Shown here: positions 49,101 to 59,766 of the stretch, piece after piece
Layout: every line of letters begins with the position of its first letter
Numbering within the stretch: position 1 is the first letter of the stretch
Assembly (NCBI RefSeq): GCF_013116825.1
Contig: NZ_JABFNS010000011.1
Span: 1-64,000 of the forward strand
Reading direction: 5' to 3'
From: Myxococcus xanthus
GTDB taxonomy: Bacteria; Myxococcota; Myxococcia; Myxococcales; Myxococcaceae
Length of the DNA: 64,000 bases
Made by a program: the position numbers and the translations under genes
The notes under the pieces: model-generated
What the model saw: the letters and a program-made list of their open reading frames with translations, nothing else
Told to the model about the DNA's origin: nothing
The model's database searches: none

Positions 49101-52100
49101 GGTCACGCTCGGGCTGGAGTTCCTCCACCAGCTTTTCGAATGGCACGTCCTGGTGCGCATACGCACCCAGCGTCACCTCCCGTACCTGAGCGAGCAGATC
49201 GCGGAAGCTCGACACAGGGGAGACCTTCGTCCGCAGCACCAACGTGTTGACGAAGAAGCCAATCAACCCCTCCGTCTCTTCACGCGTACGGCCCGCGATG
49301 GGCGAGCCCACGCTCACGTCATCCTGGCCCGAGTAGCGCGACAGCAGCGACTGGAAGGCCGCGAGCAGCACCATGAACGGTGTCGCGCCCTCTCTCTGCC
49401 CGAGCGCCTTCACCGCGCCCCATAGCTCGGAGGGCCAGAGCGCCTCCTGCATGCCCCCGCGGAACGTCTGCATCACCGGGCGGGGCTTGTCCGTGGGCAA
49501 CGCCAACGCACTCGGCGCCCCAGCGAGCTGCTGTCGCCAGTATCCGAGCTGCGCCTCCAACACATCGTCTGCCAGCCACTGGTGCTGCCAGACAGCGTAA
49601 TCGCCGTACTGGATCGGAAGGTCCGGCAACGAGGAGCGCTGTCCCTGGGACAACGACTCGTAGAGCGCGGCCACCTCGCGCACGAGGATGCCCATGGACC
49701 ATTCGTCCGACACGATGTGGTGCATCACCAGCACCAGCACATGCTCCCGCTCCCGCAGCTGTAGCAACGTGGCTCGCAACAACGGCCCCTTCTTCAGGTC
49801 GAAGGGTCGCTGGGCCTCCTCTTCAGCCCAGCGCTTCGCAGCGGCATCGCGCTCGGTGTCATCCAGCGCTTCCAGGGACACCACAGCAAAGGCGAGCGCC
49901 GGCTCGGCCGAGATGACCTGCACCGGGGCCCCCCCCTTGTCCCGGAAGGTCGTCCGCAGGGCCTCGTGGCGGCGCACCAGCTCCTCGAAACTCCACTCCA
50001 GCGCGCGCGGGTCCAGCGCGCCGGTCAACTTCACCACCGCGGACACGTTGTAGAACGCACTTCCAGGCTGGAGTTGATCCAGGAACCAAAGCCGCTGCTG
50101 CGCGAACGACAAGGGCAGCTCACGTGCGCGAGGCACCGCCGGGCTCCGAAGCATCGGCATCTCGGCCCCAGACCGCTTCGCCTGCTCGATGCGACGCGCC
50201 AACTCCGCTACCGTGGGCGCCTCGAACAACTCCCGCAGCGCGAGGTCCACCCGGAAGGCCGAACGCACCCGCGAGACGAGCTGTGTCGCGAGGAGCGAGT
50301 GGCCCCCCAGCTCGAAGAAGCCGTCGTGAATGCCCACGCGCTCCACGCCCAGCACCCTGCTGAAGAAGCCGCACAGCAGCTCTTCCGTCGGGGTGCGGGG
50401 TGCGACGTACTGTCGCTCGCTGACGTCCACCTCGGGTGCGGGCAGCGCCTTGCGGTCCACCTTCCCGCTGGGGAGCAGCGGCAGCGACTCCAGGAGCACG
50501 AACCACGAGGGCACCATGGCCAGAGGCAGACGCTCCGCCAGGAAGGCCCGCAGCGCCGTGGCATCCACCGCGCCTGACGCATCGCCTGGCACCACGTAGG
50601 CCACGAGCCGCGTCTCATTCGAATCGTCCTTCCGCGACACCACCACGGCGACGTGGACGGCCGGGTGCTCCGCAAGCACCGCCTCCACCTCGCCGGGTTC
50701 GACGCGGTGCCCCCGCACCTTCACCTGCGTGTCCACGCGGCCCAGGAACTCCAGCGAGCCCCCCGAGCGCCACCGAACCTGATCACCCGTGCGGTAGAGC
50801 CGGGCACCCGGCGTACCTCCCAAGGCGTCCGGCACGAAACGCTCCGCCGTCAGGTCTGGCCGGCCCACGTACCCGCGAGCCAGGCCATCTCCACCGACGA
50901 AGAGTTCACCCGGGACGCCCACTGGGACAGGCTGGCCCTGAGCATCCAGGACGAAGGCCTGGGTGTTCGCGATGGGTCGGCCAATGGGCGCGAAGGAGCC
51001 TTCGCCCAGGTCGCCTCCCAGCCAGGCCGTGGCATCAACCGTGGTCTCGGTCGGTCCGTACGCATTGATGATGCTCGTGGACGGCAACCGCTCCCGAGCC
51101 TGATGAACGAGCTCCACCGGCAGCGCCTCGCCCCCGGATACCAGAACCCTCAGGCCCGCGGCTCGCGCCACACCTTCGTGCGCCAACAGGACGCGAAGCT
51201 GCGACGGCACCAACTGGAGCACCGTGACCTGCATGCGTTCCAGTGCGGTCAGCAGCACCTCGGTGTCCCTCTCGGCAGCAGGCGGTGCGATGACCAGCCG
51301 AGCACCAGAGACCAGCGTGGCCAGCAGCTCGGGCACCGAGGCGTCAAAGCCAACAGAGGCCTTCTGCAGCACCCGGTCTCCCGTGCCCAGCTTCAGCGCG
51401 GCGGTGAACCACGCCGTGTGTCGCGCCAATGCGCGGTGGGAGACGAGCACGCCCTTCGGACGTCCCGTGGACCCCGAGGTGAAGAGGACGTAGGCGGCGT
51501 TGTCCGCCACCGCGCTCGCATCCCAAGTTCCAGCGGCGACTGACCCAAGGTCATCCTCGAGCAACACCACGGGCATCGACGTCGCGGGCGCCAGGTCTCG
51601 CAACGCCCGCTGGGTGAGGAGTATCGCGGGCGCCGCGTCCTCCAGGATGCGCGCCAGCCGCTCACGGGGAGCGTCCGGCTCCAGCGGCACCCAGGCACCA
51701 CCGGCCTCCAGGATGGCGAGCAGTCCCACCACCAACTCCGGCGACCGGCGCGCGAAGAGGCCCACCCGGACCTCGGGGCCCACCCCCAAGCGCCGCAAAT
51801 GCGCCGCCAACAAGCGGCTCCGCGCCAGCAGCTCCGCGAACGTGAGCTGCCCACCCTCCCAAGCGAGCGCCACCGTTTCCGGAATGCGCGTCGCCAGGTC
51901 CGCCAACTGCACGTGCACGGGCGTATCGCGTGGATACGCCGTTGTGGTGTCGTTCCACTCCACCAGGAGCTGGTGCCGCTCTTGAGGAGAGAGCAGCGGC
52001 AGCTCGGACAAACGGCGGTCCGGGGAGGCCACGGCAGCCTCCAACAGCGTAAGCCAGTGCGCGGCCATGCGCTGGACGGTGGCCGGCTCGAAGAGGTCCG

Positions 52101-55100
52101 CGTTGTACTCGAAGACGCCGGAGAAGCCGTCCGGCAGGTCCTCCAACGCCAGCGTCAGGAAGAACTTCGCGGCGCCGATCTCCGTGTCCATCGCGCTCAT
52201 CGAGAGCCCGGGCACGAGCGCCTCCGGTACTGGCGTGTTCTGCAAGGAGAACATCACCTGGAACAGCGGCGAGTGGCTGAGCGTGCGTTCCGGCTGGAGC
52301 TCTTCCACGAGTTGCTCGAATGGAACGTCCTGATGCACATAGGCACCCAGTGCCGCGTCCTTCACCTCGCGAAGCAACGCGAGGAACGGCTTCTCAGCGG
52401 ACGCGCGTGCTCGCAACACCACGGTGTTGACGAAAAAGCCGATGAGCCCTTCCGTCTCCGCGCGGTTACGTCCGGCGACGGGGGTTCCCACCACCACGTC
52501 GTCCTGCCCCGAGTACCGGGCCAGCAACACCTGGAAGCCCGCCAGCAGCACCATGAACGGCGTTGCACCATGCCGCTGCGCCAGTGTCTTCACGCCGGAT
52601 GACAACGCCGGTGGAATGCGCACCGGGAGATTCGCGCCTCGGAAGGTCTGAACCGCGGGCAACGGCCTGTCCGTGGGAATCGAGAGGACGTGAGGGGCTC
52701 CTTCGAGTTGCTGACGCCACCAGTCCAGTTGCCGCTGAAGCGCTCCACTCTCCAGCCAGGCACGCTGCCACGCGGAGAAGTCACCGTACTGCACGTCCAG
52801 TTCAGGCAGGGGCGACGGCTGTCCTTCGCGGAAGGCCCCGTAGAGTGCCGCGAGCTCTCGGACGATGACGCCCATGGACCACCCGTCCGAGACGATGTGA
52901 TGCATGTTCGCCAGGAGCACATGCTCCGCCTCGGAGTGCTTCAGCAATCGTGTGCGCAGCAGCGGCCCACTGGCGAGGTCGAATCCGCGGAGAGACTCCT
53001 CACGCAGCAGATGCTGGACCTCCGTCTCGGCCGCCTCGGACGAGAGCGACGACAGGTCCACCACCGGCAGTGTATTCACCGTCTGGTGGGAGACGATCTG
53101 TACGGGCGTCCCGCCCTCGGAGCGGAACGTCGTTCGCAGGACTTCGTGGCGCCGCACCAGCTCACGAAGGGCGCGCTCCAGTGCATCGACTCGCAGGGCG
53201 CCCGAAAGCCGGATGGCCAAGGGAATGTTGTAGACGGGGCTCCCCGGCTCCAGCTGTTCGAGGAACCACAGTCGCTGCTGAGCGAATGACAGCGGCAGTG
53301 CCCCCAACCGAGGGACTCGCGTCAGGGGCGGTGCGTGTAGGGCTGAAGCCCCCGCCTGCATTTCCTCCAGCCGGAGAGCGAGCTTCTCCACCGTCGGCGA
53401 TTCGAAGACGTCCCTCAGGGGGAGTTCCACCTGGAAGGACTCGCGGACGCGTGACACCAACTGCGTGGCCAGCAGCGAGTGGCCACCTAGCTCGAAGAAG
53501 TCCCCCTCCAGTCCGACGCGCTCGACGTTCAGCACCTCGGTGAAGATGGACGCCAGCTTTTGCTCAGTCGCCGTTCGAGGCGCCGCGAAGTGCGCCGTCT
53601 TCGGCCCCTGGGCATCCGGGGCGGGCAGCGCCTTGCGGTCCACCTTGCCGTTCGGCGTCAGCGGCAGCGTCTCCAGCACCACGTACGCAGAAGGCACCAT
53701 GTACTCCGGCAACCGCTGCTTCACGTGGCTTCTCAGCGCGCTGGACTCCAGTTCCGCGCCCTCTTGCGCCGTCACGTAGGCCACCAGCCGCTTGCCTTCG
53801 CTCCCGTCCTCCCGCGCCACCACCACGGCTTCGCTGACGCCACTGTGCTGGGCCAGCGCCGCTTCCACTTCGCCCAACTCAATCCGGTAGCCACGCACCT
53901 TCACCTGCGTGTCCGCTCGGCCCAGAAACTCCAGCGTCCCGTTCCCCTGCCACCGCACCACGTCTCCCGTGCGGTACAGCCGCTCTCCCTCACCGAATGG
54001 GCTTGGGACGAAGCGCTCCGCCGTCAACTCCGGGCGTCCCACATACCCGACGGCCAACCCGTCTCCACCCACGTACAGCTCACCCGGTACGCCCACCGGC
54101 ACCGGGCGCATCCCCACGTCCAGCACGTAAGCCACCGTGTTCTTCACAGGCCGGCCGATGGACACCGAGGCACCTACCTCCTCCAGCCTCTCCATCCGGT
54201 ACGTGCTGGAGAACGTCGTGTTCTCCGTCGGGCCGTACCCGTTGATGAGCACACCGCCCGCCGCCAGCCGCTCCTTCACGCGGGACACCGGCAAGGCGTC
54301 ACCACCCGCCAGCAACTGGCGGACACTGGCCAACGCCTTCGGCTGCCGCGCCTGCATCTGCTCGAAGAGCGCCGCCGTCAGCCACAGCGACGTCACGCCC
54401 GACGACTCCAGCTTCCGGCCCAGCTCCTCCAACGTCGGCGTCCCTGCTGGGTACACCACCAACCGCGAGCCGTGCAGCAGCGCGCCCCATACTTCCAACG
54501 TCGAGGCGTCAAAGGAGATGGGCGCCAGTTGCAGCCACACCTCTTCGGGCCCGAAGTGCGCGAAGTCCGTCCCCAGCACCAGGCGTGACACCGCTCGGTG
54601 CGGCACGCCCACTCCCTTCGGCTTCCCCGTGCTTCCCGACGTGAACATCACGTACGCCAGGTTTCCACCGCCCACATGAGTGCTCGGTGCGACCTCCGGT
54701 TGCAGGGCAATCTGCGTGTCCCACTCCGTGTCTACGCACACCACCAACTCGCCACCCGCGGCTACCTCGTCCGCCAGCTTCTCCTGCGCCACCAGCACCG
54801 CGACGCCGGCCTCCGCCTTCATCCACGCCAGTCGCTCCAGCGGGTAGCTGGCATCCAAAGGCACGTACACGCCCCCTGCCTTCAGGATGCCCAGCACGCT
54901 CACCACCAGCTCCAGCGAGCGCTCCACGCACAACCCCACCCTCACCTCGGGCCCCACACCCATGCTTCTCAGGTGGTGTGCCAACTGGTTCGCACGGCGA
55001 TTCAGCTCCGCGTACGTCAGCCGCCGGTCCTCGTACTCCACTGCTACCGCATCCGGCGTCCGCTGCACCTGCTGCTCGAAGAGGGCACTCAGGCTCGCTT

Positions 55101-58100
55101 CACGCGGGTACTCCGATGCCGTCCCGCTCCACTCCTTCACCAGCCGCTTCCGCTCTTCACGGCCCATCAGCGGCAGCTCGGCCAGCCGCGTCTCCGGCTC
55201 AGCAACGGCTGCCTCCAACAGCACCCTCATGTGTCCGAGCATCCGGTCCATCGTCCCGGCCTCGAAAAGGTCGCTGTTGTAGTTGACCATCGCCACGACG
55301 CCGTCCGGAACCTCCTCCACCACCAGTGACAGATCGAACTTCGAGGTCTTCTCCTCCGTCGCCAGTCCCTTGAGGGTGATGCCCCTTAACTGAACTTCGG
55401 CGGCAGGAGTGTTCTGAAGGGTCAGCGTCACCTGGAAGAACGGGCTGCGGCTCAGGTCGCGCTCGGGCTGGAGTTCCTCCACCAGCTTCTCGAATGACAC
55501 GTCCTGGTGCGCATAGGCGCCCAAGGTCACCTCACGGACATGCCTCAGCAGCGCGCGGAAGCTCAGCGCGGGCGACAGCTTCGACCGCAGGACCAGCGTG
55601 TTGACGAAGAACCCAATCAGCCCCTCCGTCTCCGAGTGCGAACGCCCTGCGATGGGCGCCCCCACGCTCACGTCGTCCTGGCCCGAGTAGCGCGACAGCA
55701 CCGTCTGGAACGCGGCCAGCAACACCATGAAGGGCGTCGCGCCTTCGCGTCGGCCAAGCGACTCCACCTCACGCCACAGCGCCTTCGGCCACAGGATCTG
55801 AAGGTTCGCGCCCCTGAACGTCTGCGTCACAGGTCGCGGCTTGTCCGTAGGGAGTTCCAACGCTCGCGGCGTCCCAGCGAGCTGCGTCCGCCAGTACGCG
55901 AGCTGCGACTCCAACACCTGCCCCTTGAACCAATCGCGCTGCCACATCGCGAAGTCCGCGTACTGCACGGGCAGCTCGGGCAGCTGTGCCGGCCGCCCCT
56001 GAGACAATGCCTCGTAGAGCGCGGCCACCTCCCGCACGAGGATGCCCATGGACCAGTAGTCCGACACGATGTGGTGCATCACCAGCACCAGCACGTGCTC
56101 TTGTTCGGACACCTTGAGCAGCACCGTACGCAGCAAGGGCCCCTGCTCCAGGTGGAATGGCCGGCCCACTTCCGCCTCGGTCCGTGCCTTCGCCGAGGCC
56201 TCGCGTTCGCCTTCTGGCAACACGGACAGGTCCACCACCTCCAGCGGCACCTGCGTCTCCGCGGAGATGACCTGCACCGGCAAGCCATCTTCGGCGCGGA
56301 ACGTGGTGCGCAGCGCCTCATGTCGGCGGAGCAACGCATCGAAGCTCCGTGCCAGCGCACCGATGTCCAGCTCCCCTGTCACGCGCACAGGCGCCCAGAG
56401 GTTGTAGGACGTATTCGCCGGATCGAGCTGCGCCAGGAACCACAGTCGTTGTTGTGCGAACGACAACGGAGCCGTGCCGCCGCGCTCCATCCGCTTCAGT
56501 GGAGGCGGAGGACTGCCCGCGGTCGCCACCGCTCTGGAAATCCGTTCCGCGAGCGCCGCCACCGTGGCCGACTCGAAGACGTCGCGCAGCGGCAGGTCCA
56601 CTCGGAAGGCTTCACGGACCCGAGCGACCAGTTGCATTGCCAACAGCGAGTGTCCGCCCACCTCGAAGAAGTTGTCGTGCAGCCCCACCGTCTCCAGGCG
56701 CAGCACCTCCGCCCAGAAGCCCGCGAGCATCTGCTCCACGGGCGTGCGAGGCGCGACGTGCGCCGCTTTTCGAGACTCCCGTACCGCCTCCGGCGCGGGC
56801 AGCGCCTTGCGGTCCACCTTCCCGTTCGGAAGCAGCGGAAGCCGATCCAGCACCACCACCGCCTGCGGCACCATGAACCGCGGCAGGCGCGACTCCAGGC
56901 CCGCACGCACCTCACCGCCCTCCAGCACACGCCCATCGCGGGGCACCACGTAGGCCACCAGTCGCTTGTCGCCCGGTGCGTCCTCGCGCACCACGACCAG
57001 CGCCTCGCGCACGTCCGGTTGCCCGAGCAGCGCCGACTCCACCTCACCGGGCTCGATGCGATGACCGCGCACCTTCACCTGCGAGTCACCCCGGCCCAGG
57101 TACTCCAGTACGCCATCCCGCCGCCATCGCGCCTTGTCGCCGGTGCGGTACAGCCGCGTCCCGTCCCCCAGGGGCGCGGGGACGAACCGCTCCGCGGTCA
57201 GCTCCGGCCGGCCGAGATACCCGCGCGCCACACCTTCACCACCGACGTACAGCTCGCCCACCACGCCCGCGGGCACTGGCTCCAGCTCCCCGTCGAGGAC
57301 GTAGATGCGGACATTCGACAGCGGCCGGCCAATGGCCACCTCGCGCCCGGAGTCCTCGGTGTCGGTGGTCAGGTCCACGGCCGTGGCCACCGCTGTCACT
57401 TCGGTGAGGCCGTACGTGTTCAGCAGAGGCACCGCGCGGCCCACGCGTTGCCGCCACTGCGACACCCGCGCGGGGACGGCGCGCTCGCCACCGATAACCA
57501 CCCACTTCAGCCCCGAGGGCAGGCGCGCCTTGCCTTCATCCAGGCTCGCCGTCACTTCATGCCAGAAGGCCGTGGGCAGGTTGAGCTGGGTGATGCCGGC
57601 CGCTTCACACCGGGCCAGGAAGACCTCCGGGACGTCCAGCATCTCCGGCGTGCGCAGCACCAGCGTGCCGCCGCGCGTGAGGCACGGATAGATCTCCTCC
57701 GCGCTCGTATCCCAGCTGATGGACGCGAACTGCAGCACCCGGTCACCCGGCTCCACCGGGCAAGCCTGCCACTCCGCGCGAATGAAGCTCACCAGGGAGC
57801 GGTGCTGCACCACCACGCCCTTCGGCCGCCCCGTGGAGCCCGACGTGTAGAGCACGTACGCCGCGGCTTCCGGTGGAACGACGGCGGTCGACTCGGACGT
57901 CATCACCTCTGCGTCCGGCGTGAGCGACGCCACGTCCAACCACACCCGTCCTGATGCCTCGCCCAGCTTCTCGCGGTACTCTCGCCGTGCCACGACCACG
58001 CGAGCGCCGCTGTCCTCCAGCATGTAGCCCAGCCGCTCCGCTGGGTACTCCGGGTCCAGCGGCACGTAGGCGCCACCCGCCTTGAGCACACCCAGCAACG

Positions 58101-59763
58101 CCGCCAGCAACTCGACCGAGCGCTCCACGCACACTGCCACCCGGGACTCCAGGCCCACGCCGAGCGCTCGCAGGCGAGCCGCCACGTCGTTCGCCCGCGC
58201 GTTCAGCTCGCGATACGTCACGGACTCGTCGCCGGACACCACGGCAGAGGCGTCCGGTGTCCGCGCGACCTGCGCTTCGAACAATGCATGGACACAGGCG
58301 TCCGGAGGCAAGGGCTCGTTCGCGCCGCTCCATGTCTCCAGCAACCGGTGCCGCTCCTCGACCGAGAGCATCGCCAGCGTCTCCACGGGCCGGTCGGGTG
58401 ACGTCACCGCCGCGTCGAGCAGCGTCTCCAGATGGCCCAGCAGTCGCTCGACGGTGGCCGCGTCATACAACTCCGAGTTGTACGTGGCCGTCAGCGCAAG
58501 CCCATCAGGGCCTCGGGACATCATCAGGGTCAGGTCCACGTCGGTGCTCGACACATCCGCGTCGAGCACGCGCACATCGAGCCCTTGCACCTCGCGAAGC
58601 GGTGGCGGCGCGTCGAGTTCCCCCAGGAGCACCTGGAACATCGGTGCGCGCGTCGGGTCCTGCTCCCCGCCCAGTGCACTCAGCAGCGGTTCGAAAGGAA
58701 CATGCGCGTTCGCGAAGGCCTCCTCCGTGTCCGCCTTCGCGCGGCGAAGCAGCTCACGGTAGCCCGGACGGCCGGAGAGGTCCGCTCGCAGGACCAGCGG
58801 CTCGACGAAGAGGCCCACCAGCCCTTTCGTCTCCTGCCTGCCCCGGTTCGTGTGCGAGGCGCCAATGAGCAGGTCCTTCTGCCCGGTGTAACGTGAAAGC
58901 AGGACCTGGAGCCCCGCCAGCACGGCCATGAACAACGTGGCGCCTTCGGCCTGCGCCAGCGACTCGAGGCGTTCCAACCATGACACGGGCAACGAGACGC
59001 CGCGCTGAGCTGCCCGTCCGGTCGCGGAGCGCCGCGGGCGATCCGTCGGCAGCTCCAGTTCATGCGGCGCGCCCTCTAGCCGCTTGCGCCAGAGTTCCAG
59101 GTGCGCGTCGAGCGCGTCACCGCGAAGCTTGCCCCGCTGCCAGGACGCGTAGTCCCCGTATTGGAGCGGCAACACAGGCAGCGGCGACGGCAGGCCCTGG
59201 GCCAAGGCGTCATAGAGCGCCACCATCTCGTGGGTGAGCACGCCCATGGACCCATGGTCGGAGATGAGGTGGTGCACCACCACCAGGAGCACATGGCGCT
59301 CCGGAGCCACGCGCAGCAACACCCCGCGAGCCAGTGGGCCACGGGACAGGTCGAACGGTGTTTCCAGCTCAAGCTGGATACGCTGCCGCACGGCGGCTTC
59401 GCGCGCCGCTTCGGGGACGTCTTCCAGTCCTTCCACCGTGAACGGCAGGCGTGCTTGGGGATCGACGAACTGCACCGGTGTTCCGGAGACCTCGCCGAAG
59501 TGCGTGCGCAGCGACTCGTGGCGCCGCGCCACTTCCTGGAGGCTCCGCTCCAGCACGGCCTCATCCAGGCGGCCGGACAGCTCCAGGACCAACGGCAGGT
59601 GGTAGGCAGACAGCCCGGGTGCGCGCTGTACCAGGAACCACAGCCGCTGCTGGGAGAACGTCAGCGGCAACGCGGGCCGGGGCTTCTTCTCCAACCGCTT
59701 CGCGAGCAGCGCGAGCTTCTCCTCGCGCGTGAGCGTGGGCTTCTTGTCCGTTTCGTTCCCCAT
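30307..59763 (-). CDS. Giant nine-module NRPS with terminal thioesterase
   Basis: 9,818 residues in one uninterrupted frame from ATG 59763 (GGAGAG upstream), one of the larger bacterial proteins. It has nine C-A-T modules with a period of about 3.17-3.2 kb, then a thioesterase; no epimerization, methylation or ketosynthase domain is seen. The N-terminus ([16 protein letters not shown]) looks like a docking helix. GrsA-aligned specificity residues by module: 1 D-T-E-N-V-G-T-A-V, 2 D-A-L-W-L-G-G-T-F, 3 D-A-P-Q-V-G-A-V-D, 4 as 2, 5 D-L-T-K-V-G-H-V-G (Asp-like), 6, 7 and 8 as 2, 9 D-L-F-N-N-A-L-T-Y (Ala-like). The shared code resembles valine codes. All nine carrier domains keep GGHS. C domains of modules 1, 2 and 4 lack the Gly of HHxxxDG. 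No MbtH, transport, tailoring or regulator gene is adjacent inside the window. The product is unknown. Confidence 0.95.
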   Translation of the reverse strand: MGNETDKKPTLTREEKLALLAKRLEKKPRPALPLTFSQQRLWFLVQRAPGLSAYHLPLVLELSGRLDEAVLERSLQEVARRHESLRTHFGEVSGTPVQFVDPQARLPFTVEGLEDVPEAAREAAVRQRIQLELETPFDLSRGPLARGVLLRVAPERHVLLVVVHHLISDHGSMGVLTHEMVALYDALAQGLPSPLPVLPLQYGDYASWQRGKLRGDALDAHLELWRKRLEGAPHELELPTDRPRRSATGRAAQRGVSLPVSWLERLESLAQAEGATLFMAVLAGLQVLLSRYTGQKDLLIGASHTNRGRQETKGLVGLFVEPLVLRADLSGRPGYRELLRRAKADTEEAFANAHVPFEPLLSALGGEQDPTRAPMFQVLLGELDAPPPLREVQGLDVRVLDADVSSTDVDLTLMMSRGPDGLALTATYNSELYDAATVERLLGHLETLLDAAVTSPDRPVETLAMLSVEERHRLLETWSGANEPLPPDACVHALFEAQVARTPDASAVVSGDESVTYRELNARANDVAARLRALGVGLESRVAVCVERSVELLAALLGVLKAGGAYVPLDPEYPAERLGYMLEDSGARVVVARREYREKLGEASGRVWLDVASLTPDAEVMTSESTAVVPPEAAAYVLYTSGSTGRPKGVVVQHRSLVSFIRAEWQACPVEPGDRVLQFASISWDTSAEEIYPCLTRGGTLVLRTPEMLDVPEVFLARCEAAGITQLNLPTAFWHEVTASLDEGKARLPSGLKWVVIGGERAVPARVSQWRQRVGRAVPLLNTYGLTEVTAVATAVDLTTDTEDSGREVAIGRPLSNVRIYVLDGELEPVPAGVVGELYVGGEGVARGYLGRPELTAERFVPAPLGDGTRLYRTGDKARWRRDGVLEYLGRGDSQVKVRGHRIEPGEVESALLGQPDVREALVVVREDAPGDKRLVAYVVPRDGRVLEGGEVRAGLESRLPRFMVPQAVVVLDRLPLLPNGKVDRKALPAPEAVRESRKAAHVAPRTPVEQMLAGFWAEVLRLETVGLHDNFFEVGGHSLLAMQLVARVREAFRVDLPLRDVFESATVAALAERISRAVATAGSPPPPLKRMERGGTAPLSFAQQRLWFLAQLDPANTSYNLWAPVRVTGELDIGALARSFDALLRRHEALRTTFRAEDGLPVQVISAETQVPLEVVDLSVLPEGEREASAKARTEAEVGRPFHLEQGPLLRTVLLKVSEQEHVLVLVMHHIVSDYWSMGILVREVAALYEALSQGRPAQLPELPVQYADFAMWQRDWFKGQVLESQLAYWRTQLAGTPRALELPTDKPRPVTQTFRGANLQILWPKALWREVESLGRREGATPFMVLLAAFQTVLSRYSGQDDVSVGAPIAGRSHSETEGLIGFFVNTLVLRSKLSPALSFRALLRHVREVTLGAYAHQDVSFEKLVEELQPERDLSRSPFFQVTLTLQNTPAAEVQLRGITLKGLATEEKTSKFDLSLVVEEVPDGVVAMVNYNSDLFEAGTMDRMLGHMRVLLEAAVAEPETRLAELPLMGREERKRLVKEWSGTASEYPREASLSALFEQQVQRTPDAVAVEYEDRRLTYAELNRRANQLAHHLRSMGVGPEVRVGLCVERSLELVVSVLGILKAGGVYVPLDASYPLERLAWMKAEAGVAVLVAQEKLADEVAAGGELVVCVDTEWDTQIALQPEVAPSTHVGGGNLAYVMFTSGSTGKPKGVGVPHRAVSRLVLGTDFAHFGPEEVWLQLAPISFDASTLEVWGALLHGSRLVVYPAGTPTLEELGRKLESSGVTSLWLTAALFEQMQARQPKALASVRQLLAGGDALPVSRVKERLAAGGVLINGYGPTENTTFSSTYRMERLEEVGASVSIGRPVKNTVAYVLDVGMRPVPVGVPGELYVGGDGLAVGYVGRPELTAERFVPSPFGEGERLYRTGDVVRWQGNGTLEFLGRADTQVKVRGYRIELGEVEAALAQHSGVSEAVVVAREDGSEGKRLVAYVTAQEGAELESSALRSHVKQRLPEYMVPSAYVVLETLPLTPNGKVDRKALPAPDAQGPKTAHFAAPRTATEQKLASIFTEVLNVERVGLEGDFFELGGHSLLATQLVSRVRESFQVELPLRDVFESPTVEKLALRLEEMQAGASALHAPPLTRVPRLGALPLSFAQQRLWFLEQLEPGSPVYNIPLAIRLSGALRVDALERALRELVRRHEVLRTTFRSEGGTPVQIVSHQTVNTLPVVDLSSLSSEAAETEVQHLLREESLRGFDLASGPLLRTRLLKHSEAEHVLLANMHHIVSDGWSMGVIVRELAALYGAFREGQPSPLPELDVQYGDFSAWQRAWLESGALQRQLDWWRQQLEGAPHVLSIPTDRPLPAVQTFRGANLPVRIPPALSSGVKTLAQRHGATPFMVLLAGFQVLLARYSGQDDVVVGTPVAGRNRAETEGLIGFFVNTVVLRARASAEKPFLALLREVKDAALGAYVHQDVPFEQLVEELQPERTLSHSPLFQVMFSLQNTPVPEALVPGLSMSAMDTEIGAAKFFLTLALEDLPDGFSGVFEYNADLFEPATVQRMAAHWLTLLEAAVASPDRRLSELPLLSPQERHQLLVEWNDTTTAYPRDTPVHVQLADLATRIPETVALAWEGGQLTFAELLARSRLLAAHLRRLGVGPEVRVGLFARRSPELVVGLLAILEAGGAWVPLEPDAPRERLARILEDAAPAILLTQRALRDLAPATSMPVVLLEDDLGSVAAGTWDASAVADNAAYVLFTSGSTGRPKGVLVSHRALARHTAWFTAALKLGTGDRVLQKASVGFDASVPELLATLVSGARLVIAPPAAERDTEVLLTALERMQVTVLQLVPSQLRVLLAHEGVARAAGLRVLVSGGEALPVELVHQARERLPSTSIINAYGPTETTVDATAWLGGDLGEGSFAPIGRPIANTQAFVLDAQGQPVPVGVPGELFVGGDGLARGYVGRPDLTAERFVPDALGGTPGARLYRTGDQVRWRSGGSLEFLGRVDTQVKVRGHRVEPGEVEAVLAEHPAVHVAVVVSRKDDSNETRLVAYVVPGDASGAVDATALRAFLAERLPLAMVPSWFVLLESLPLLPSGKVDRKALPAPEVDVSERQYVAPRTPTEELLCGFFSRVLGVERVGIHDGFFELGGHSLLATQLVSRVRSAFRVDLALRELFEAPTVAELARRIEQAKRSGAEMPMLRSPAVPRARELPLSFAQQRLWFLDQLQPGSAFYNVSAVVKLTGALDPRALEWSFEELVRRHEALRTTFRDKGGAPVQVISAEPALAFAVVSLEALDDTERDAAAKRWAEEEAQRPFDLKKGPLLRATLLQLREREHVLVLVMHHIVSDEWSMGILVREVAALYESLSQGQRSSLPDLPIQYGDYAVWQHQWLADDVLEAQLGYWRQQLAGAPSALALPTDKPRPVMQTFRGGMQEALWPSELWGAVKALGQREGATPFMVLLAAFQSLLSRYSGQDDVSVGSPIAGRTREETEGLIGFFVNTLVLRTKVSPVSSFRDLLAQVREVTLGAYAHQDVPFEKLVEELQPERDLSRSPLFQVTLTLQNTPFSEVQLRELTLTGVDAEEKTSKFDLSLLAEEVPHGFSVAVNYNSDLFEAATMERLLGHLRGVLEAAVSAPELRLAELPLMGREEQQLVKEWSGTASAYPRDASLSALFEAQVERTPDAVAVEYEDRRLTYAELNRRANQLAHHLRSMGVGPEVRVGLCMERSLDLVVSVLGILKAGGVYVPLDASYPLERLAWMKAEAGVAVLVAQEKLADEVAASGELVVCVDTEWETQIAHQPESTPSTHVSGGNLAYVMFTSGSTGKPKGVGVPHRAVARLVLGTDFAHFGPEEVWLQLAPISFDASTLEVWGALLHGAELVVYPAGTPTLEELGRKLESSGVTSLWLTAALFEQMQARQPKALASVRQLLAGGDALPVLRVKERLAAGGVLINGYGPTENTTFSSTYRMERPEEVGASVSIGRPVKNTVAYVLDGAMRPVPVGVPGELYVGGDGLAVGYVGRPELTAERFVPSPFGEGERLYRTGDVVRWLGNGTLEFLGRADTQVKVRGYRIELGEVEAALAQHGGVSEAVVVAREDGGEGKRLVAYVTAEEGASLDTDALRSHVKQRLPEYMVPSAYVVLEALPLTPNGKVDRKALPAPDAQGPKTAHFAAPRTATEQKLASIFAEVLNVERVGLEGDFFELGGHSLLATQLVSRVREAFHVELPLRDVFEAPTIEKLAQRIGTEPNGTQVLHVPPPTRIERTGPLPLSFAQQRLWFLDQLEPGSSSYNIPIAVKLTGTVQVDALEQAFKALVLRHESLRTTFQSSGGEPAQVIAEESEVQLRVVDLSDLSEAERASEVQRLIAQEAALPFNLTRGPLLRTVLLKLSKQEHVLVLVMHHIVSDGWSMGVLVREVAALYEACSQGLSSALPELPIQYADYAVWQREWLQGDVLESQLAWWKAQLQGASQALELPTDKPRPAVQTFRGASRDVQWPRDLWEAVKVLAHREGATPFMVLLAAFQAVLSRYSGQDDLCVGSPIANRTRAETEGLIGFFVNTLVLRARLAGNPTFRELLAQVRERTLGAYAHQDIPFERLVEELKPDRDLSRSPLFQVMFILQNTPSVELHLPGLTLAGMDGDSRTSKFDLTLELTETPQGVSVSAIYNSDLFEPVTMDRLTGHLRVLLEAALQAPEARLGELPLLGAEEQRRLLVEWNDTRSDFVPHTIQALFEAQAAKTSDALAVVAEDSRLTYEALNRRANQLAHHLRSLGVGPDVPVGLFLDRSASAVVGLWGILKSGGAYVPLDVTFPVERIRSVLADAGVQVLVTQASLAEVLRWDAGGVVRLDADASSLLERSERNPEPSAAPENLAYVIFTSGSTGRPKGVAIEHRQLVHYVEGVSRRLDLPEGASFASVSTLAADLGHTAVFPTLCHGGALHLVSRECASDPSALAVLFEREAVDCLKIVPAHLQALLASGKPERVLPRQRLVLGGDVSDWALMDRVHELSPDLVVFNHYGPSETTVGVLTLQVERGPQGRVSASVPLGRPIPNARVYVLDAYLRPVPVGIPGELCIGGRTVGRGYLGRADLTAERFAPDAYSDEPGARMYRTGDRARLLADGRVEFLGRMDDQLKVRGYRVELGEVEAALERHPSVRESVVVAHESGADGKRLVGYAVPKPGHALGGDALRDFVGQTLPDYMVPQALVVLEALPLTPNGKVDRKALPAPDFQPVDAEAFVAPRTATEELVAGLFSEVLGLDRVGIHSGFFELGGHSLLATQAISRIRGAFGVELPLRDLFEAPTVAALAERVDRWVRAGAGFAAPPLKPRAGLKSVLPLSFAQQRLWFLEQLAPGSVFYNVPAVVKVSGPLDVAALERSFDVLVRRHESLRTTFRADGGTPVQVIAPVGQVVFTVEDLSGLPDAEQEVQRRADVEALRPFDLAKGPLLRTLLLRLGAREHVLVLMMHHIVSDGWSMGVLVREVAALYAAFSQGRPSPLPELPVQYPDYAVWQREWLKGEVLEAQLGYWKQRLDGAPAALELPTDKARPAVQTYGGALRHEVWPKALWRDMEALGRREGVTPFMVLLAAYQAVLSRYAGQEDVCVGAPIAGRAQGETEGLIGFFANMLVLRTKVSPASTFRELLAQVREVTLGAYAHQDVPFEKLVEELQPERDLSRSPLFQVTLTLQNTPVTEVKLGDGLTLSGMDSEGRTSKFDLSLVVEEVKGGVVVAANYNTDLFETETVRRLLHHLRTLLEAAIAGPEQRLAELPLMGSEEQQLLKEWSGKASTYPRDVSLSALFEAQVQRTPDAVAVEYEDRRLTYAELNRRANQLAHHLRSMGVGPEVRVGLCVERSLELVVSVLGILKAGGVYVPLDASYPLERLAWMKAEAGVAVLVAQEKLADEVAAGGELVVCVDTEWETQIAHQPESTPSAHVGGGNLAYVMFTSGSTGKPKGVGVPHRAVARLVLGTDFAHFGPEEVWLQLAPISFDASTLEVWGALLHGSRLVVYPAGTPTLEELGRKLESSGVTSLWLTAALFEQMQARQPKALASVRQLLAGGDALPVSRVKERLAAGGLLINGYGPTENTTFSSTYRMERPEEVGASVSIGRPVKNTVAYVLDVGMRPVPVGVPGELYVGGDGLAVGYVGRPELTAERFVPSPFGEGERLYRTGDVVRWQGNGTLEFLGRADTQVKVRGYRIELGEVEAALAQHGGVSEAVVVAREDGSEGKRLVAYVTAQEGAELESSALRSHVKQRLPEYMVPSAYVVLESLPLTPNGKVDRKALPAPDAQGPKTAHFEAPRTVTEEKLASIFAEVLNVERVSIDEDFFELGGHSLLATQLVSRVRDELQVELPLRDIFESSTVGKLAERIDASRGTVAAAVRAPPLTRVSRSDALPLSFAQQRLWFLDQLEPGSPFYNVPSVVKLTGRLQTTALEASFSELVRRHESLRTTFRVSGGEPVQVIATDPLQPFQQLDFSELESERESWVRRWIEEEIQRPFDLETGPLLRATLLKEGEEAHVLVLVMHHIVSDGWSMGVLVRELVALYEAYAQGRESPLTELEVQYADYAVWQREWLKGEVLEEQLEYWRKQLEGAPAALELPTDKARPAVQTYRGDTRGLEWSKELWEGVKGLAQRENATPFMVLLAAFQVVLSRYARQEDVCVGTAIANRTRAETEGLIGFFVNTLVLRTKVSAATSFRELLAQVREVTLGAYAHQEVPFERLVEELQPERDLSRSPLFQVMLVLQNTPGGAVSLPGLTLEAAESSAKTSKFDLTLGLSETDEGLSGGLEFNSDLFESETMERLLEHLRVLLDAAVARPETRLAELPLMAREEQQLLVKEWSGTVSEYPRDASLSALFEAQVQRTPDAVAVEYEDRRLTYAELNRRANQLAHHLRSMGVGPEVRVGLCMDRSLELVVSVLGILKAGGVYVPLDASYPLERLAWMKAEAGVAVLVAQENLLESMGLDDTNSRVFVDTEWDTEIAHQPESTPSANVGGGNLAYVMFTSGSTGKPKGVGVPHRAVSRLVLGTDFAHFGPDEVWLQLAPISFDASTLEVWGALLHGAKLVVYPAGTPTLEELGRKLESSGVTSLWLTAALFEQMQARQPKALASVRQLLAGGDALPVSRVKERLAAGGVLINGYGPTENTTFSSTYRMERPEEVGASVSIGRPVKNTVAYVLDGTMRPVPVGVPGELYVGGDGLAVGYVGRPELTAERFVPSPFGEGERLYRTGDVVRWLGNGTLEFLGRADTQVKVRGYRIELGEVEAALAQYGGVNEAVVVARDDGSEGKRLVAYVTARTGMSLESSALRSHVKQRLPEYMVPSAYVVLESLPLTSNGKVDRKALPAPDTQGPKTAHFEAPRTVTEEKVASIFAEVLSVKRVSIDEDFFELGGHSLLATQLVSRIREALPVELPLRTVFESRSVETLARWLDSASGVTAGLRGPPLVRASRDGALPLSFAQQRLWFLHQLDPDSAFYNVPVAVKLSGALDVAALERSFHSLVLRHEALRTTFRSEAGVPTQVISPAGRGALEFVDLSALLGTEKTLEIQRRTELQTLHPFNLETGPLLRATLLKEGEEAHVLVLVMHHIVSDGWSMGVLVRELVALYEAYAQGRESPLTELEVQYADYAVWQREWLKGEVLEEQLGYWRKQLAGAPAALELPTDKARPAVQTYRGDTRGLEWPKELWEGVKGLAQRENATPFMVLLAAFQVVLSRYARQEDVCVGTAIANRTRAETEELIGFFVNTLVLRTRLGGNPSFRELLAQVRDVTLGAYAHQDVPFERLVEELQPERDQSRSPLFQVMLVLQNTPGGAVSLPGLKLEAAESIGKTSKFDLTLGFGTSSAGGLTGALEFNSDLFESETMDRMLGHLRVLLEAAVAEPEMRLAELPLMGREERQLLKEWSGKASTYPREASLSALFEQQVQRTPDAVALEYEDRRLTYAELNRRANQLAHHLRSMGVGPEVRVGLCVGRSLELVVSVLGILKAGGVYVPLDASYPLERLAWMKAEAGVAVLVAQEKLADEVAAGGELVVCVDTEWETQIAHQPGSTPSARVGGGNLAYVMFTSGSTGKPKGVGVPHRAVSRLVLGTDFAHFGPEEVWLQLAPISFDASTLEVWGALLHGAKLVVYPAGTPTLEELGRKLESSGVTSLWLTAALFEQMQARQPKALASVRQLLAGGDALPVSRVKERLAAGGVLINGYGPTENTTFSSTYRMERPEEVGASVSIGRPVKNTVAYVLDGAMRPVPVGVPGELYVGGDGLAVGYVGRPELTAERFVPSPFGEGERLYRTGDVVRWLGNGTLEFLGRADTQVKVRGYRIELGEVEAALAQHGGVSEAVVVAREDGSEGKRLVAYVTAQEGAELESSALRSHVKQRLPEYMVPSAYVVLETLPLTPNGKVDRKALPAPDTEGTASEKYVAPRTATEKTLAAIFVEVLKIERVGLDGDFFELGGHSLLATQLVSRVREELQVELPLRDIFECPTVEKLAQRLDHTSKTDGGVQPPPLVRVPRDRALPLSFAQQRLWFLAQLEPDSTVYNVPASVRLTGALDVPALKQSFDALIHRHEALRTTFRTEGGSPVQVIDPRGGAGLDIVDLRSLPVARREEEAQRIAQEASQRPFDLERGPLLRIALLALSEQDHVLVLVMHHIVSDGWSMGLLVRELTELYASFSQGQPSRLPELPLQYADYAVWQREWLQGDVLDAQLGYWKQRLDGAPRLLELPTDRPRPAVQSLEGAYVPFSLGLELSEAVRALARREGATPFMVLLAAFQAVLARYSGQDDVSVGSPIAGRTRAETEGLIGFFVNTLVLRTRLEGSPSFRELLARVREVTLGAYAHQDVPFEKLVEALRPERSLSHSPLFQVMLTFDSTPDAGGDAQAGMGMKHVAVEHRVSRFDLSLGFVEGKDGFSGGLEYSTALFEPETAARLLGHLKALLEGAVTEPDRSVYALPLLGADEQRRLLVEWNDTGSDDVAETSIHALVERQAAATPDAVAVVAGDEVLTYRELMQRSDRLAGKLRTLGVGPEVRVGLCAERNADLLIAVLGILKAGGAYVPLDPAYPSQRLAFMIEDSQPRVLVGQRSLLDALPHGDVPRLALDDANGLVAEADAAPVPRSAPDHLAYVLFTSGSTGRPKGVALAHRSAVAFLRWTTQAFSSDELMGVLASTSLNFDLSVFEMFAPLIRGGSVVIARNAFELPSLPGARRVTLVNTVPSAMAELVRALAVPDSVRTVNLAGEPLAQSLVEAIHQAAPGVRRVLNLYGPTEDTTYSTWTVAPHGAAREPTVGRPIEGTRAYVLDALGQPVPQGVAGELYLGGAGLARGYVDRPELTAERFVPDAFGPRPGARLYRTGDRVRWLPDGVLQCLGRIDQQVKVRGFRIELGEVEAVLRRHPDVREAVVLVRDDGSEGRRLVAYIVPQPDRVPDATALRRFVKEGLPDFMVPSAVRVLASLPLTPNGKVDRKALPAPDALRPESTRAYVAPRDALELLLARIWEELLGTGPIGIHSDFFELGGHSLLAMRMVSLIRERLGRSLPVVSLFQAGTLAELASRLQQAPGRVSPLVPIQHGGSQRPVFCVHPVSGNVLPYLELSRRLGPDQPFYAFQAPGLEGERAPLGTVEAMATTYVEAMRGVQTRGPYRLAGWSLGGVVAFEMARQLEQQGEQVEQLTLIDAYAFDQRPVDPVGAEWLAARFVEFTGQLLGLPISELMADTHPADEASLLGRLLELGRRTGVLAQGVGAEQLHALYRVYESNLRALWDYQPGRYGGRVTLLRASETHVPTGTDGGWGALAEGGVEVHELSGDHHSILRAPAVDEIAETMALKSSP
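31110..34240 (-). other. NRPS module 9 (C-A-T), alanine-like
   Basis: C domain with intact [10 protein letters not shown] domain with [10 protein letters not shown] and [13 protein letters not shown], and carrier [15 protein letters not shown]. Specificity residues D-L-F-N-N-A-L-T-Y equal a code known for alanine. The A domain differs clearly from the repeated type of modules 2, 4, 6, 7 and 8. Confidence 0.85.
34270..37410 (-). other. NRPS module 8 (C-A-T), valine-like, near copy of module 7
   Basis: C domain HHIVSDGWS intact; A domain [33 protein letters not shown]; code D-A-L-W-L-G-G-T-F. From the middle of the C domain (about 37090) to near the end of the A domain it is almost identical to module 7 at the DNA level. 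Its T domain and following linker differ from module 7. Confidence 0.85.
37450..40590 (-). other. NRPS module 7 (C-A-T), valine-like
   Basis: C domain HHIVSDGWS intact; A domain code D-A-L-W-L-G-G-T-F. Inside the A domain, residues [17 protein letters not shown] (DNA about 38843-38890) replace the [16 protein letters not shown] seen in the sister copies, while both flanks remain nearly identical. Carrier [15 protein letters not shown]. Confidence 0.85.
40620..43760 (-). other. NRPS module 6 (C-A-T), valine-like
   Basis: C domain HHIVSDGWS intact, with its own sequence ([20 protein letters not shown]). The A domain is of the repeated type with code D-A-L-W-L-G-G-T-F and [17 protein letters not shown]. 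Carrier [15 protein letters not shown]. Confidence 0.85.
43800..46960 (-). other. NRPS module 5 (C-A-T), aspartate-like
   Basis: C domain HHIVSDGWS intact. The A domain is distinct ([31 protein letters not shown]) and its code D-L-T-K-V-G-H-V-G differs by one conservative change from the well-known aspartate code D-L-T-K-V-G-H-I-G. Carrier [15 protein letters not shown]. Confidence 0.88.
46990..50130 (-). other. NRPS module 4 (C-A-T), valine-like; C motif HHIVSDE
   Basis: The C-domain active-site motif reads HHIVSDEWS (49696-49722), with Glu in place of the Gly after Asp. The A domain is of the repeated type with code D-A-L-W-L-G-G-T-F. Carrier [15 protein letters not shown]. Confidence 0.85.
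50170..53310 (-). other. NRPS module 3 (C-A-T), substrate unassigned
   Basis: C domain HHIVSDGWS intact. The A domain is distinct ([26 protein letters not shown]) with code D-A-P-Q-V-G-A-V-D, which I cannot match to a known amino acid. Carrier [15 protein letters not shown]. Confidence 0.82.
53350..56500 (-). other. NRPS module 2 (C-A-T), valine-like; C motif HHIVSDY
   Basis: The C-domain motif reads HHIVSDYWS (56050-56076), with Tyr replacing the Gly after Asp. The A domain is of the repeated type, code D-A-L-W-L-G-G-T-F. Carrier [15 protein letters not shown]. Confidence 0.85.
56530..59680 (-). other. NRPS module 1 (C-A-T), C motif HHLISDH; substrate possibly basic
   Basis: The C domain is the most divergent of the nine and has HHLISDHGS (59248-59274), with His-Gly in place of Gly-Trp after the Asp. 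The A domain ([25 protein letters not shown]) gives D-T-E-N-V-G-T-A-V. The Glu at position 239, shared with the lysine domain of MxcG, hints at a basic side chain, but this is weak. Carrier [15 protein letters not shown]. Confidence 0.8.
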
Positions 59764-59766
59764 GGC

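Larger units (their letters stand above)
34480..55120 (-). repeat. Five near-identical A(-T) coding blocks in the giant NRPS
   Basis: Direct repeats of about 1.5-1.7 kb lie at roughly 34480-36080, 37560-39260, 40700-42430, 47050-48790 and 53400-55120, coding the A domains (and most T domains) of modules 8, 7, 6, 4 and 2. Long stretches are identical at the base level, including third codon positions. Between modules 7 and 8 the similarity extends into the C domain, giving a tandem repeat of about 3.17 kb. Boundaries are approximate. Short reads could mis-assemble such repeats. Confidence 0.85.

Noticed and set aside
34480-55120. CRISPR-like or transposon-like direct repeats
   Set aside because: The repeats are in-frame A-T domain coding blocks of about 1.6 kb; there are no spacers, terminal inverted repeats or transposase genes.
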